Origin: Acinetobacter sp. TR3 | GTDB lineage: Bacteria; Pseudomonadota; Gammaproteobacteria; Pseudomonadales; Moraxellaceae | DNA length: 64,000 nucleotides | Direction of reading: 5' to 3' | Assembly: GCF_027105055.1 (NCBI RefSeq) | Contig: NZ_CP114264.1 | Location: forward strand, 1,550,001 to 1,614,000 | Shown: positions 42,772 through 51,623 of the stretch, piece after piece | Numbering within the stretch: position 1 is the first letter of the stretch | Layout of the letters: each line of letters begins with the position of its first letter | Made by a program: the position numbers and the translations under genes | The notes under the pieces: model-generated | Told to the model about the DNA's origin: nothing | The model's database searches: none | Seen by the model: the letters and a program-made list of their open reading frames with translations, nothing else

Positions 42772-43779
42772 ATGAAAATATGTGTTTATGGTGCAGGCAG
42801 TATTGGATGCTATCTTGGCGGTAGACTGGTTGCTGCAGGTTATGACATAGATTTTATTGTTCGTCCTAAAATTCAGCAAGAACTTCAAACCTATGGTTTA
42901 ACTGTTTCAGATTACACAGGACTCAAGCAAACGATTGCTGCAAATAAATTAAAAATGAGCATTGATCCGATTGCTGCTGCTCATGCAGATATTATTTTGG
43001 TTTGTGTAAAATCGGCATCTACTGAACAAGTAGCCCTTGAATTAAAAGATATTTTAAAGAAAAAGACCATTATTATTAGTTTTCAAAATGGCTTAAGTAA
43101 TGTGGGGATTTTAAAACAAATTCTCACTGAACACACTATCCTTGAAGGTATGGTACCTTTTAATGTGGCAGCTTTAGGAAATGGTATATTTCATCAAGGA
43201 ACGGATGGGGTTTTGTATGTCAAAAGCCATGCTCAATTAGATGAATTTGTGCGTGCATTTAAAAAAGCAAAGTTAGAAATTCAGCTAGAGCAGGATATGC
43301 AAGCTGTGCAATGGGCAAAATTATTATTGAACTTAAATAATTCAATCAATGCGCTATCCCAACTTCCACTGAAACAAGAATTATCTATTCTAGAATATCG
43401 TCAGTGTTTGGCACTTGCTCAATTAGAAACATTGAATCTATTAAAAATAGCCAAAATTAAACCAGCAAAACTGACTCCACTTCCAGCACAATTTATTCCT
43501 AAAATTTTAAAACTCCCCAATCCTATATTTAAGATTATCAGTAAGAAAATGCTTGCCATTGATCCGCTTGCACGTTCTTCCATGGCTGATGATTTAATGG
43601 CTGGAAGAAAAACTGAAATTGATTGGATCAATGGTGAGGTTGTTTATTTAGCTAGACAATTGAATCTAACAGCACCAATTAACCAAAAATTAATTGAGTT
43701 GGTAAAACGAGCAGAATTACGATCTGAACCAAAAGCATGGTCTGGATCAAAACTTAAAGCACAGTTAACGCAATTGTGA
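42772..43779 (+). CDS. panE: 2-dehydropantoate 2-reductase
   Basis: A 335-residue ketopantoate reductase-like protein: N-terminal NADPH motif VYGAGSIGCYLGGRL, ILVCVKS, ISFQNGL, and the C-terminal helical ApbA domain with SSMADDLMAGRKTEIDWINGEVV, which holds the substrate-binding region. It would make pantoate for coenzyme A. It is longer than E. coli PanE, as common for paralogues, so whether it is the true pantothenate enzyme or a related reductase is uncertain. It is monocistronic, with a terminator after it. Confidence 0.85.
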   Translation: MKICVYGAGSIGCYLGGRLVAAGYDIDFIVRPKIQQELQTYGLTVSDYTGLKQTIAANKLKMSIDPIAAAHADIILVCVKSASTEQVALELKDILKKKTIIISFQNGLSNVGILKQILTEHTILEGMVPFNVAALGNGIFHQGTDGVLYVKSHAQLDEFVRAFKKAKLEIQLEQDMQAVQWAKLLLNLNNSINALSQLPLKQELSILEYRQCLALAQLETLNLLKIAKIKPAKLTPLPAQFIPKILKLPNPIFKIISKKMLAIDPLARSSMADDLMAGRKTEIDWINGEVVYLARQLNLTAPINQKLIELVKRAELRSEPKAWSGSKLKAQLTQL

Positions 43780-43792
43780 TTCGATTATGCAT

Positions 43793-43826
43793 AAAAAAAG
43801 CGTATAGCATCTCTATACGCTTTTTT
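43793..43826. terminator. Bidirectional terminator after panE
   Basis: AGCGTATA and TATACGCT form a perfect stem with A and T runs on its two sides. Confidence 0.9.
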
Positions 43827-43841
43827 GATAAAAATCTTAGA

Positions 43842-44099
43842 TTAGACTGTTTTTACAGCATCTTGAGGGGCAAATTTCGTAATTAATATGCCGAATATAG
43901 TCGCGAAAATATACATAAAAATTGAATACACAGCAGCAGGCATCGCGATGGTGGTACTTGCCATAATAGTGAGAGCAATCGTCATGGCTAAGGTACTGTT
44001 ATGAATCCCGATCTCAAATGCACATGCACGTGGTTGATATGAATTAATACCAAGTATAACCAAAAGAGAACTTTGACCGACAATGATGCTCACCAGCAA
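43842..44099 (-). pseudogene. C-terminal fragment of a bile acid:sodium symporter-like protein
   Basis: An 85-residue minus-strand frame. It matches the end of BASS family transporters (RACAFEIGIHNSTLAMTIAL, then PAAVYSIFMYIFATIFGI), but the first two thirds and a proper start are missing. The frame is blocked by a stop upstream and opens only at a TTG. The break near 44099 meets the beginning of an outer-membrane-protein fragment on the other strand. Confidence 0.75.
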
Positions 44100-44451
44100 A
44101 TTAGGGGCTCAACATGAAACAACCAATATCGGTTCTGAAAGTAATAATTATATGGTCGGTGTTCAGTTAAATGTACCGCTATATGATGATGGACTCAATA
44201 GAGCAAATATTAATAAAGCTCAAGTCGATATTGAGCTTGCTAATCAGAAAATCAAAAGTCTAGAATTAGATTTGAATCAGCGTATCAGGACGACTTACGC
44301 ACAACTTCAAACCATTCGTCAAAATAAAGATGCACTGCAAAATGCAATTGATGCAGCTTCAATCGCATTTGTTTATACGCGTAAAGAATTTGAACTGGGT
44401 ACAAAAACAACATTACAGTGCAGTAATTCATGCACTGAGACCTATTTATAA
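44083..44451 (+). pseudogene. TolC-family outer membrane protein fragment
   Basis: The frame contains YMVGVQLNVPLYDDGLNRANINKAQ, then helical RIRTTYAQLQTIRQNKDALQNAIDAAS and a final YTRKEFELGTKTTLQ. This is the C-terminal half of a TolC-type efflux protein. The usual continuation after TKTTLQ (a DVLNA-like motif) is replaced by an unrelated tail, so the gene is broken at both ends. The join to the tail has a CAGTGCA/TGCACTG inverted repeat. Confidence 0.75.
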
Positions 44452-44471
44452 TTTTTGTAAATACGAAAAGT

Positions 44472-44771
44472 ATGCCTCTACCGAAGTTGGGTGACTCAGT
44501 GAAATATCATGTATTACACACGTTATTATGTCACCCACAATCGCTTGTCTTACACCATCGTATGCTCGAAGATGCCTACAAACTATCAAGAAAAATAGGT
44601 ATAGGTGTTGTAAGTTTTACCTTATCTCATAAAGATCCACGCTATCAACTTAACTCATTTTATAAAGGTGAACGTCTAACAGGAATGCATGGTTTTATCA
44701 GTTTTGCTAGAAACCGTCGTATAAATTTTGATAATAATTTGATTCCATACTTGGGAGTAGGGCGGATTTAA
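44472..44771 (+). CDS. Hypothetical protein or gene fragment
   Basis: A 99-residue frame beginning ATGCCTCTACCG with no Shine-Dalgarno. It is rich in His, Leu and Arg, with no signal peptide or membrane helix. I do not recognise it. It directly follows two gene fragments and may be debris as well, or an orphan end of another gene. It is included with low confidence. Confidence 0.3.
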   Translation: MPLPKLGDSVKYHVLHTLLCHPQSLVLHHRMLEDAYKLSRKIGIGVVSFTLSHKDPRYQLNSFYKGERLTGMHGFISFARNRRINFDNNLIPYLGVGRI

Positions 44772-44809
44772 TTGTTCATAAATAGGCTAGAAAAACAGAC
44801 AAAAGTTAT

Positions 44810-44971
44810 CAATTACATAAAATACTTCTATAATAGCGCCCATTATGACTAGAGTCAGTTTTTGTTCAGATGAATGAATGACTCTAGCTACTCTTTTTAA
44901 ATCAATTTCTTATCCGCGATTCGGGTTATTGATCAATATTTGAAATTTTATGTGTCTGTGCTGACACATAA
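44810..44971 (+). promoter_or_regulatory. Promoter and structured leader of the osmC-ycaO gene
   Basis: A good promoter, with TATAAT at 44829-44834 and a -35-like TTATCA 17-18 bp upstream, points to the OsmC-YcaO gene 155 bp away. The leader has two hairpins. CTAGAGTCA (44849-44857) pairs perfectly with TGACTCTAG (44879-44887) and is followed by CTACTCTTTTT, which resembles an intrinsic terminator. TTATGTGTC (44948-44956) pairs perfectly with GACACATAA (44963-44971) just before the ribosome site. An attenuation or protein-binding role is inference. Confidence 0.55.
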
Positions 44972-44989
44972 GAATATTTAGGTGCCAGC

Positions 44990-47194
44990 ATGGAAATCAA
45001 GGTTAATTATCTCGACAATCTTCGACAAGAAGCCAAGTTCGATGATTTTACAGTTATCGCTGACCAACCCATTCGTTATAAAGGTGATGGTTCTGCACCG
45101 GGTCCATTTGACTACTTTTTAGCATCATCAGCATTATGTGCAGCTTACTTCGTTAAAGTATATTGTGCAGCTCGTGATATTCCGACTGATAATATTCGTT
45201 TGTCACAAAACAATATTGTTGATCCAGAAAACCGTTATAAACAAATTTTCAAAATTCAAGTTGAATTACCTGCTGATATTTCTGAAAAAGACCGTCAAGG
45301 CATCTTACGTTCAATTGATCGTTGTACCGTTAAAAAAGTAATTCAAACGGGTCCTGAATTTATCATTGAAGAAGTTGAAAGTATTGATGCGGATGCACAA
45401 GCACTGCTGATGCCAAGTCTGACTTCAGAAAGCAGCACTTATATCGCAGGGAAAGATTTACCACTAGAAGAAACCATTGCCAACATGTCTGGTATTTTGG
45501 CGAATCTAGGTATGAAGATCGAAATTGCATCTTGGCGTAATATTGTGCCGAATGTCTGGTCTTTACATATCCGTGATGCGCAATCACCAATGTGCTTCAC
45601 CAATGGTAAAGGTTCTACCAAAGAAAGTGCTTTAGCATCAGCTTTAGGTGAGTTTATTGAACGCTTGAACTGTAACTTTTTCTATAATGATCAGTTTTGG
45701 GGCGAAGAAATTGCCAATGCAGAATTTGTCCATTATCCAGACGAAAAGTGGTTCAAACCAGGCCCGAAAGGTAAATTACCCAAAGAAATTTTGGATGAAT
45801 ATTGCCTTGAAATTTACAACCCAGATAATGAACTATTGGGTACGCATTTATATGATACCAACTCAGGCAATACAGAGCGTGGTATTTGTTCATTGCCATT
45901 TGTGCGTCAGTCAGATCAGGAAGTTGTGTATTTCCCATCGAATCTGATTGAAAACTTGTACCTAAGTAATGGAATGAGTGCAGGTAATACTTTAGCTGAA
46001 GCACAAGTTCAATGTTTATCTGAGATTTTTGAGCGTGCTGTTAAACGTGAAATTTTAGAGGGTGAAATTGCTTTACCTGATGTACCTCAAGAAGTATTAG
46101 CAAAATACCCAAGTATTTTGGCGGGCATCCAAGGTTTAGAAGAACAAGGTTTTCCTGTTTTAGTGAAAGATGCTTCTTTGGGCGGTGATTTCCCAGTGAT
46201 GTGTGTGACACTAATGAACCCACGTACGGGAGGTGTTTTTGCCTCATTCGGTGCACATCCAAGTTTTGAAGTGGCGTTGGAACGTAGTCTAACCGAACTC
46301 TTACAAGGACGTAGTTTTGAAGGTTTAAATGATCTTCCTCAACCAACTTTCCAAAGTGAGGCAGTCACTGAGCCAAATAATTTTGTTGAACACTTTATTG
46401 ACTCAAGTGGCTTAGTTTCATGGCGTTTCTTTAGTGCAAAATCAGACTATGACTTTGTCGAGTGGGATTTCACCAATGACGGTGAAAACTCAAATGAGGA
46501 AGAAGCGGCTGAATTGTTTAGCATTTTGGAAGAAATGGGCAAAGAAGTATATATGGCTGTCTATAAGCATTTAGGTGCAACAGCATGTCGTATCTTAGTT
46601 CCTGATTATTCTGAAATTTATTTGGTCGAAGATTTAATTTGGGATAACACCAATAAAGCGTTGGCATTCCGTGAAGACATTTTAAATCTGCATCGTTTGG
46701 ATCAAACTCAACTTGAAGCTTTGGCCGAACGTTTAGAAGAATGTGAATTAGATGACTATACTGAAATCGCGACCTTGATTGGCATTGAATTTGATGACAA
46801 TACCGTGTGGGGACAGTTGACTATTCTTGAGCTCAAACTATTGATCTATATTGCATTAGAACAGTTTGAAGAAGCCAAAGAACTGGTTGAAACCTTCTTA
46901 CAATACAATACCAATACTGTTGAACGTGGATTATTCTATCAATGCATGAACGTAGTACTTGAAGTATTGCTCGATGATGAGATGGAATTAGAAGATTATG
47001 AAACGAATTTCCGTCGTATGTTTGGTAACGAACGTATGGATGCAGTCATCGGATCTGTAGAAGGAAATGTTCGTTTTTATGGTCTCACACCAACAAGTAT
47101 GAAACTTGAAGGGCTTGATCGCCATTTACGTTTGATTGATAGCTATAAGAAATTGCATCAAGCGCGTGCAAAGGCTGTCGGAGTAGCTGTGTAA
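44990..47194 (+). CDS. OsmC-YcaO fusion protein
   Basis: A 734-residue protein. Residues about 1-135 are an OsmC-like domain, including YKGDGSAPGPFDYFLASSALC and SIDRCTVKK with the two Cys that make it a peroxidase-like fold. Residues about 165-580 are a YcaO domain (ANMSGILANLGMKIEIASWRN, FTNGKGSTKESALASALGEFIER, SAGNTLAEAQVQCLSEIFERAVKRE), followed by a TPR-like helical tail. YcaO enzymes activate amide oxygens with ATP; E. coli YcaO assists RimO in methylthiolating ribosomal protein S12. The natural fusion of OsmC and YcaO is known as a family; its joint role is not established. Confidence 0.92.
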   Translation: MEIKVNYLDNLRQEAKFDDFTVIADQPIRYKGDGSAPGPFDYFLASSALCAAYFVKVYCAARDIPTDNIRLSQNNIVDPENRYKQIFKIQVELPADISEKDRQGILRSIDRCTVKKVIQTGPEFIIEEVESIDADAQALLMPSLTSESSTYIAGKDLPLEETIANMSGILANLGMKIEIASWRNIVPNVWSLHIRDAQSPMCFTNGKGSTKESALASALGEFIERLNCNFFYNDQFWGEEIANAEFVHYPDEKWFKPGPKGKLPKEILDEYCLEIYNPDNELLGTHLYDTNSGNTERGICSLPFVRQSDQEVVYFPSNLIENLYLSNGMSAGNTLAEAQVQCLSEIFERAVKREILEGEIALPDVPQEVLAKYPSILAGIQGLEEQGFPVLVKDASLGGDFPVMCVTLMNPRTGGVFASFGAHPSFEVALERSLTELLQGRSFEGLNDLPQPTFQSEAVTEPNNFVEHFIDSSGLVSWRFFSAKSDYDFVEWDFTNDGENSNEEEAAELFSILEEMGKEVYMAVYKHLGATACRILVPDYSEIYLVEDLIWDNTNKALAFREDILNLHRLDQTQLEALAERLEECELDDYTEIATLIGIEFDDNTVWGQLTILELKLLIYIALEQFEEAKELVETFLQYNTNTVERGLFYQCMNVVLEVLLDDEMELEDYETNFRRMFGNERMDAVIGSVEGNVRFYGLTPTSMKLEGLDRHLRLIDSYKKLHQARAKAVGVAV

Positions 47195-47216
47195 ATACAA
47201 GCTAAACGTTGAACCC

Positions 47217-47248
47217 TTAAAAAGTGCATGTTGATCATGCACTTTTTT
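47217..47248 (+). terminator. Intrinsic terminator after osmC-ycaO
   Basis: AAAAAGTGCATG and CATGCACTTTTTT form a perfect stem with loop TTGAT. Confidence 0.92.
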
Positions 47249-47412
47249 ATTGTAAAAGTATTAAGAATTTGTAATTCAATAAGAAATATTTTAAGAGAAA
47301 ATAAAAGTTATCTTCAGATATGTGTTAATTGTTTTAAAAAACATCGCTTCATAAGTTAGATCGTCTTTTTTCCTAATCCATAAAAATATGTCAATAAAAT
47401 GCCTAAAATGGG

Positions 47413-47443
47413 TTGACATTAAAGTTCACTTTAATCTTAAAGT
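47413..47443 (+). promoter_or_regulatory. MerR-type promoter A (OYE-like reductase)
   Basis: TTGACA (47413-47418), 19 bp, TAAAGT (47438-47443). The spacer begins TTAAAGTTCACTTTAA, which is nearly palindromic. A 19-bp spacer with a central dyad is the signature of promoters activated by MerR-family proteins. It drives the gene starting at 47472, with the +1 expected near 47450. Confidence 0.7.
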
Positions 47444-47471
47444 AAAACCATACAAAATGAGGGCACAAGAA

Positions 47472-48710
47472 ATGAATGTGTTTGAAAGACTGGTTTTCCC
47501 AAATGGTTCTCGTATTCCAAACCGCATTGCAAAAGCAGCAATGGAAGAAAATATGGCTGATCTAAACCATGCGCCATCAGAAGCATTAATGCGTTTATAT
47601 CAAGCATGGGCAGATGGCGGTGTTGGTTTAATCATTACTGGAAATGTGATGGTAGATCGTCGTGCCATGACTGGACCAGGTGGTGTGGTACTAGAAGATG
47701 AAAAATATTTAGACACCTTTAAACGTTGGGCACAAATTGGGCGCTCTAAAGGTGCTCAAGTTTGGCTGCAAATCAATCATCCTGGTCGACAAATGCAATC
47801 GAATTTGGGACAACAAACTTGGGCACCATCAGCTGTTGCATTAGATCTAGGCAAAATGTCTAATCGCTTCAATCTTCCAATTGAAATGACGCAAGAGATG
47901 ATTGAGGAGGTGATTCAACGTTTTGCTAATACCGCTCGTTTAGGTGAAAAAGCGGGATTTAATGGCGTGGAAATCCACGCTGCACATGGTTATTTACTTA
48001 GTCAGTTTTTATCACCACTAAGCAACAAACGGCAAGACCGATGGGGTGGCTCACTAGAAAATCGTGCGCGGATTTTGATTGAAGTAGTAAAAGCGGTACG
48101 TGCCGTCGTGTCAGAAAAATTTACGGTAGCCGTAAAATTGAATTCTGCTGATTTCCAGCGTGGTGGCTTCAGTGCAGAAGATGCTCAAGAAGTGGTGAAA
48201 ATGTTGAACGAACTACCTGTAGATTTGGTTGAGCTCTCAGGTGGAAGTTATGAAGCACCTGCAATGCAAGGTCAAGCTAGAGATGGACGAACCTTAGCAC
48301 GAGAAGCCTATTTTTTAGAGTTTGCCCAAGAGATTCGTAAAGTCGCGAAAATGCCAGTGATGGTAACAGGTGGAATTCGTCGTAAACAGATTGCAGAACA
48401 AGTGATTGAAAGTGGTGTCGATATGGTTGGAATTGCTACCGCTTTGGCAATCGATCCTAATTTACCAAACCAATGGAAACAAGGTCAAAATATTGCACCA
48501 GAGCTAAGACCTATTACTTGGGAAAATAAAACATTGGCTTCTCTAGCCAATATGGCGACAGTAAAATTCCAGTTGCGTAAACTAAGTTTAGGTAAAAAAA
48601 CCAATTCCAAAGTTTCACCTCTATGGGCATTGATTTTACAGCAAGCTGCGATGGCACGTCGTACTCGCCAATATAAAAACAATATGCGTAATTATGTTGC
48701 GTATCAATAA
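47472..48710 (+). CDS. NADH:flavin oxidoreductase, old-yellow-enzyme family
   Basis: A 412-residue TIM-barrel flavoprotein: NRIAKAAMEENMAD, a GNVMVDRR segment, WLQINHPGRQ, GFNGVEIHAAHGYLLSQFLSPLSNKRQDRWGG and PVMVTGGIRR. It lacks the Fe-S and FAD/NAD domains of FadH, so it resembles the shorter OYE-like reductases that reduce activated C=C bonds. The start at 47472 has GAGGG 8 nt upstream; in-frame starts upstream would put coding sequence over the MerR-type promoter. It is followed after 12 bp by a reductase gene. Confidence 0.9.
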   Translation: MNVFERLVFPNGSRIPNRIAKAAMEENMADLNHAPSEALMRLYQAWADGGVGLIITGNVMVDRRAMTGPGGVVLEDEKYLDTFKRWAQIGRSKGAQVWLQINHPGRQMQSNLGQQTWAPSAVALDLGKMSNRFNLPIEMTQEMIEEVIQRFANTARLGEKAGFNGVEIHAAHGYLLSQFLSPLSNKRQDRWGGSLENRARILIEVVKAVRAVVSEKFTVAVKLNSADFQRGGFSAEDAQEVVKMLNELPVDLVELSGGSYEAPAMQGQARDGRTLAREAYFLEFAQEIRKVAKMPVMVTGGIRRKQIAEQVIESGVDMVGIATALAIDPNLPNQWKQGQNIAPELRPITWENKTLASLANMATVKFQLRKLSLGKKTNSKVSPLWALILQQAAMARRTRQYKNNMRNYVAYQ

Positions 48711-48722
48711 CAGAGATTTCAT

Positions 48723-49790
48723 ATGACAAATACGAATAATTTAAATTGGATGATATACGGCGCGAATGGTTATACGGGTGAGCTAATTGCCCGAGAGGCT
48801 GTGCGACAAGGGCTAAAACCTATCTTGGCAGGACGTAATCAAACGAAAGTAGCTGAATTAGCTCAGGAACTTGGTCTTGAATTCCGTGCCTTTGGGCTAG
48901 ATGAGGTTACTCAGATCAGCAAACAGTTAGAAGGTTTGCATCTAGTTATGCATTGTGCAGGGCCTTTCTCATCAACGTCAAAGCCGATGATGCAAGCATG
49001 TATTAATGCTGGTGCGCACTATTTAGATATTACAGGTGAGATTTCTGTTTTTGAATTGGCACAGTCTTTAGATGCTCAAGCACAGCAAGCAAATATTGTG
49101 CTCTGTCCAGGTGTTGGGTTTGACGTTATTCCAACAGATTGTGTCGCAGCTGCACTGAAAGAGGCTTTACCAGATGCAACTCATTTGGCATTGGGTTTTG
49201 ATTCTAAAACTGGGCTTTCCCCCGGAACTGCAAAAACCAGTACCGAGGGTATGGCTGATGGCGGAAAAATCCGTAAAAATGGAAAAATCATTACAGTACC
49301 TTTAGCACACCATGTTCGCCAGATTGATTTTGGTGATGGTCAAAAAAGTGCAATGAGTGTACCTTGGGGCGATGTAGCTACGGCATTTTATACGACAGGA
49401 ATTGCTAATATCGAGGTGTTTGTACCTGCATCCCCAAAAGTAATTTTTGGTGCAAAAATGTTGAATAGCTTGCGTCCGCTATTAAAACTTCAAGTCATGC
49501 AAAAAATGATGAAATCTATAATTGGAAAATCAGTTGTTGGACCTAATGCGGAGCTACGTGCCAAGCTCCCAACCTATGTATGGGGTGAGGCTAGAAATGC
49601 TCAAGAACAGGTCAAAACAGCACGAATTCAAACTGAAAATGCTTATAGCTTAACTGTGAATGGTGCGCTGACGGTAGTTCGTTATTTACTTGAACAAAAA
49701 GTGAAAGGTGGAACATATACGCCAGCCAAATTAATGGGTTATCAACTCGTAACCCAAATCAAAGGTTCAGGTGCATTAATTATTACTTAA
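48723..49790 (+). CDS. Saccharopine dehydrogenase-like / trans-acting enoyl reductase family protein
   Basis: A 355-residue Rossmann protein: MIYGANGYTGELIAREAV is the nucleotide motif, LAGRNQTKVAELAQELG follows, and HCAGPFSSTSKPMMQACINAGAHYLDITGE is the family signature. Members are called saccharopine dehydrogenase NADP-binding or trans-acting enoyl reductase proteins; the second name comes from mycobacterial relatives in lipid synthesis. It is in an operon with the OYE-like reductase (12 bp apart), so both may act on the same unsaturated substrate. That is inference. Confidence 0.88.
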   Translation: MTNTNNLNWMIYGANGYTGELIAREAVRQGLKPILAGRNQTKVAELAQELGLEFRAFGLDEVTQISKQLEGLHLVMHCAGPFSSTSKPMMQACINAGAHYLDITGEISVFELAQSLDAQAQQANIVLCPGVGFDVIPTDCVAAALKEALPDATHLALGFDSKTGLSPGTAKTSTEGMADGGKIRKNGKIITVPLAHHVRQIDFGDGQKSAMSVPWGDVATAFYTTGIANIEVFVPASPKVIFGAKMLNSLRPLLKLQVMQKMMKSIIGKSVVGPNAELRAKLPTYVWGEARNAQEQVKTARIQTENAYSLTVNGALTVVRYLLEQKVKGGTYTPAKLMGYQLVTQIKGSGALIIT

Positions 49791-49811
49791 ATGAAGTTAT
49801 TTAATTTCCCA

Positions 49812-49848
49812 GCCAGAAAAATATTATAAATATGATTCTGGCTTTTTT
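49812..49848 (+). terminator. Terminator after the saccharopine dehydrogenase-like gene
   Basis: GCCAGAA and TTCTGGC form a 7-bp stem, with an AT-rich extension and a run of six T. Confidence 0.75.
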
Positions 49849-50020
49849 ATTACATTTTTAAGATTAATTTAAAATTTGAAATCATAGGGGTATTTATATA
49901 TAAATTTTATTTTTAGATAATTTTTTGTATTTAGTAATTGGATTTAATTCAGTATAAAAATAATGAAAATAATAAAGGAATAATTCTTAAATTTTCAGAT
50001 AAATATTTATGATTAATATA

Positions 50021-50048
50021 AAAGACATTCTCATCGGAGAATGTCTTT
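50021..50048. terminator. Terminator after the acetoacetate-decarboxylase-like gene
   Basis: AAAGACATTCTC pairs perfectly with GAGAATGTCTTT over 12 bp around a 4-nt loop. On the minus strand the T-rich tail CTTTTATATT follows, so it terminates the leftward gene. Its core is shared with the hairpin at 13318. Confidence 0.8.
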
Positions 50049-50071
50049 CGTGAAGGATTCATTTTTTAGTC

Positions 50072-51101
50072 TTATCTTTTTATTTTATCTAAAGATGGCA
50101 TCGGAATAGGCATATTCAGCGCCAATTGAGCATCTTTGACGACATCTAAACGTAGTACTTTATTTGCACCTAGCTCATCTAGCAATTTGCTCAGAGGACC
50201 ACCACTACGAACTAGCTCGACATTTTTAGGAAATAACTTTTGACCAAAAGCCAATGTATTTGATTGCACAGAAGTTTGATGCCATTGACCATCGACTTGA
50301 TTAAACATCGTCTTGGTTTCAATGCGAGATTGAGGTTTGACGTTGTTAATGGTTGGTATTGGTGCAGTTAAACTGAGATCAGGTTTTCCGTCTGTATTAT
50401 AGATATGAGCCTGAACCTGTTGATGATCAATTTTCATGTCTATTGGCGTCAACCATTTTGGCAACTGATACCCATACACACCACGCACACGTGCAATCTC
50501 TGTGTCCACGGGTAAGGCAAGTACATAACCATAATAATTATGCTTTCTCATTGAGCTTAATAATTCAGTTGAATGAAAGTAATGAGCGTTTGGTTGGCGA
50601 ACAACGATCGCAACAGAAACCTCGTCATAAGGATCAACATCGCCAACCGCATACGAGAAGAAAGTCAGCGAAACTAAACCATAAAGGCTCAAGTGGAGAC
50701 GGTAGTTTTGCTTTTAATTTATTTATAGGTGCCAACATGAGGAGTTGTACATTACTGGTACGGTAATAAAAATTTGGGGACCAAACTTTTCCCACTCGTG
50801 TTTCAACTAGTTTTTTAGGAATAGTTCGAAAGTAATCAATATTTCCCGCAGCTGGGTCTTTTGCAACTTCATCTAAATTAGGATTCATCCGAAAACGATC
50901 ATAATAACCACCTTTAGGTACATTGACTTTATATGGGCCAAATTCGACGACTGTAGTGGATTGCGTATTATTGCTCATTGTCTGTGCTACCGTGCTAGGG
51001 GTTAAATTATTTTCTGCTGCTTGAGTAGAAATACCTAGAAATAGGCTGATTGATATTGCAATGATAGAACGATTTAAATGATTAAGATGAAACATGATCA
51101 T
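50072..51101 (-). pseudogene. Exported acetoacetate decarboxylase-like protein, frameshifted
   Basis: Two overlapping minus-strand frames (51101-50634 and 50692-50072) read as one protein of about 340 residues. The upstream part has a signal peptide (SIIAISISLFLGISTQAA) and starts the domain with FGPYKVNVPKGGYYDRFRMNP and LLMLAPINKLKAKLPSPLEP. The downstream part continues with YGLVSLTFFSYAVGDVDPYDEVSVAIVV and VYGYQLPKWLTPIDM. The frame breaks at about 50680-50690, where one extra base in a short T run would explain it. The family is the acetoacetate-decarboxylase-like fold; export is unusual. It may be an error or a real mutation. Confidence 0.8.
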
Positions 51102-51125
51102 ATGACTCCTATAGATCTCACTGAA

Positions 51126-51156
51126 ATGCTAAGATTAAAGTAAGGTTTAAGGTCAA
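51126..51156 (-). promoter_or_regulatory. MerR-type promoter B (acetoacetate decarboxylase-like gene)
   Basis: On the minus strand: TTGACC (51156-51151), a 19-bp spacer, TAGCAT (51131-51126). The spacer begins TTAAACCTTACTTTAA. It lies 25 bp before the start of the gene at 51101. Confidence 0.7.
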
Positions 51157-51221
51157 GTTTATTTTTAATAAAATGAGAAAAATTAAAATTAAAAAATAAA
51201 ATATTGGACACAATTAATCAC

Positions 51222-51250
51222 AAAAACCAGATTTCGTGAATCTGGTTTTT
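51222..51250. terminator. Bidirectional terminator after the small peptide gene
   Basis: AAAAACCAGATT pairs perfectly with AATCTGGTTTTT with loop TCGTG, giving A and T runs on both sides. It ends at the stop codon of the 56-residue gene. Confidence 0.9.
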
Positions 51251-51419
51251 AAATATCAATATTAAAACTTAATTTAAACTTTTTAATTTTTTCACGACTG
51301 CTTCTCTGTTTTGTCGCATGAAGTTGAGACGCTGTTTCAGACGAATATGCATAATTACCTGCAAAAACAAACGTAACAATAGGAATTAACCCTTTACGAA
51401 TATTCCCAACTTTGAACAT
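51249..51419 (-). CDS. Small exported peptide, MerR-type promoter
   Basis: A 56-codon frame from ATG at 51419 to TAA at 51249, too short for most gene finders. It has a GAGGAA ribosome site (7-nt spacer), a MerR-type promoter B-like copy at 51450-51480, and a terminator that starts at its stop codon. Together they form a compact transcription unit. The product has a basic start, a hydrophobic core (LIPIVTFVFAGNYAYS) and a Lys/Ser/Phe-rich tail, so it is probably exported or membrane-held. I do not recognise it. It could also be the surviving 5' end of a longer gene. Confidence 0.6.
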   Translation of the reverse strand: MFKVGNIRKGLIPIVTFVFAGNYAYSSETASQLHATKQRSSREKIKKFKLSFNIDI

Positions 51420-51449
51420 GGCAGGTTCCTCATTAATTACCTGAGTCCA

Positions 51450-51480
51450 ATGCTATACTTAAAGTTAGGTTTAAGGTCAA
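51450..51480 (-). promoter_or_regulatory. MerR-type promoter C (small peptide gene)
   Basis: On the minus strand: TTGACC (51480-51475), 19 bp, TAGCAT (51455-51450). The spacer begins TTAAACCTAACTTTAA. It is near-identical to promoter B over -35, spacer core and -10, so both genes should respond together. Confidence 0.7.
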
Positions 51481-51554
51481 GCTGTTTGTGCATCAAATCA
51501 TCGTAGCTTTCTAAATTTTAGAATAAGTTCAAAAATATCAAGTGCTATGCTCAT

Positions 51555-51596
51555 GATCTTGACAGCTTTGAATAATCTATTTGATACTTTACGCCA
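51555..51596 (+). promoter_or_regulatory. AraC-type operator, copy 1
   Basis: GATCTTGACAG, 15 bp, TTGATACTTTACGCCA. The two TTGAYA half-sites start 22 bp apart, two helical turns, as in direct-repeat AraC sites. The same 42-bp element occurs at 54463. It lies 28 bp before the AraC gene. Confidence 0.65.
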
Positions 51597-51623
51597 CGAT
51601 AAAATAACAATGAGATCTAAGGG

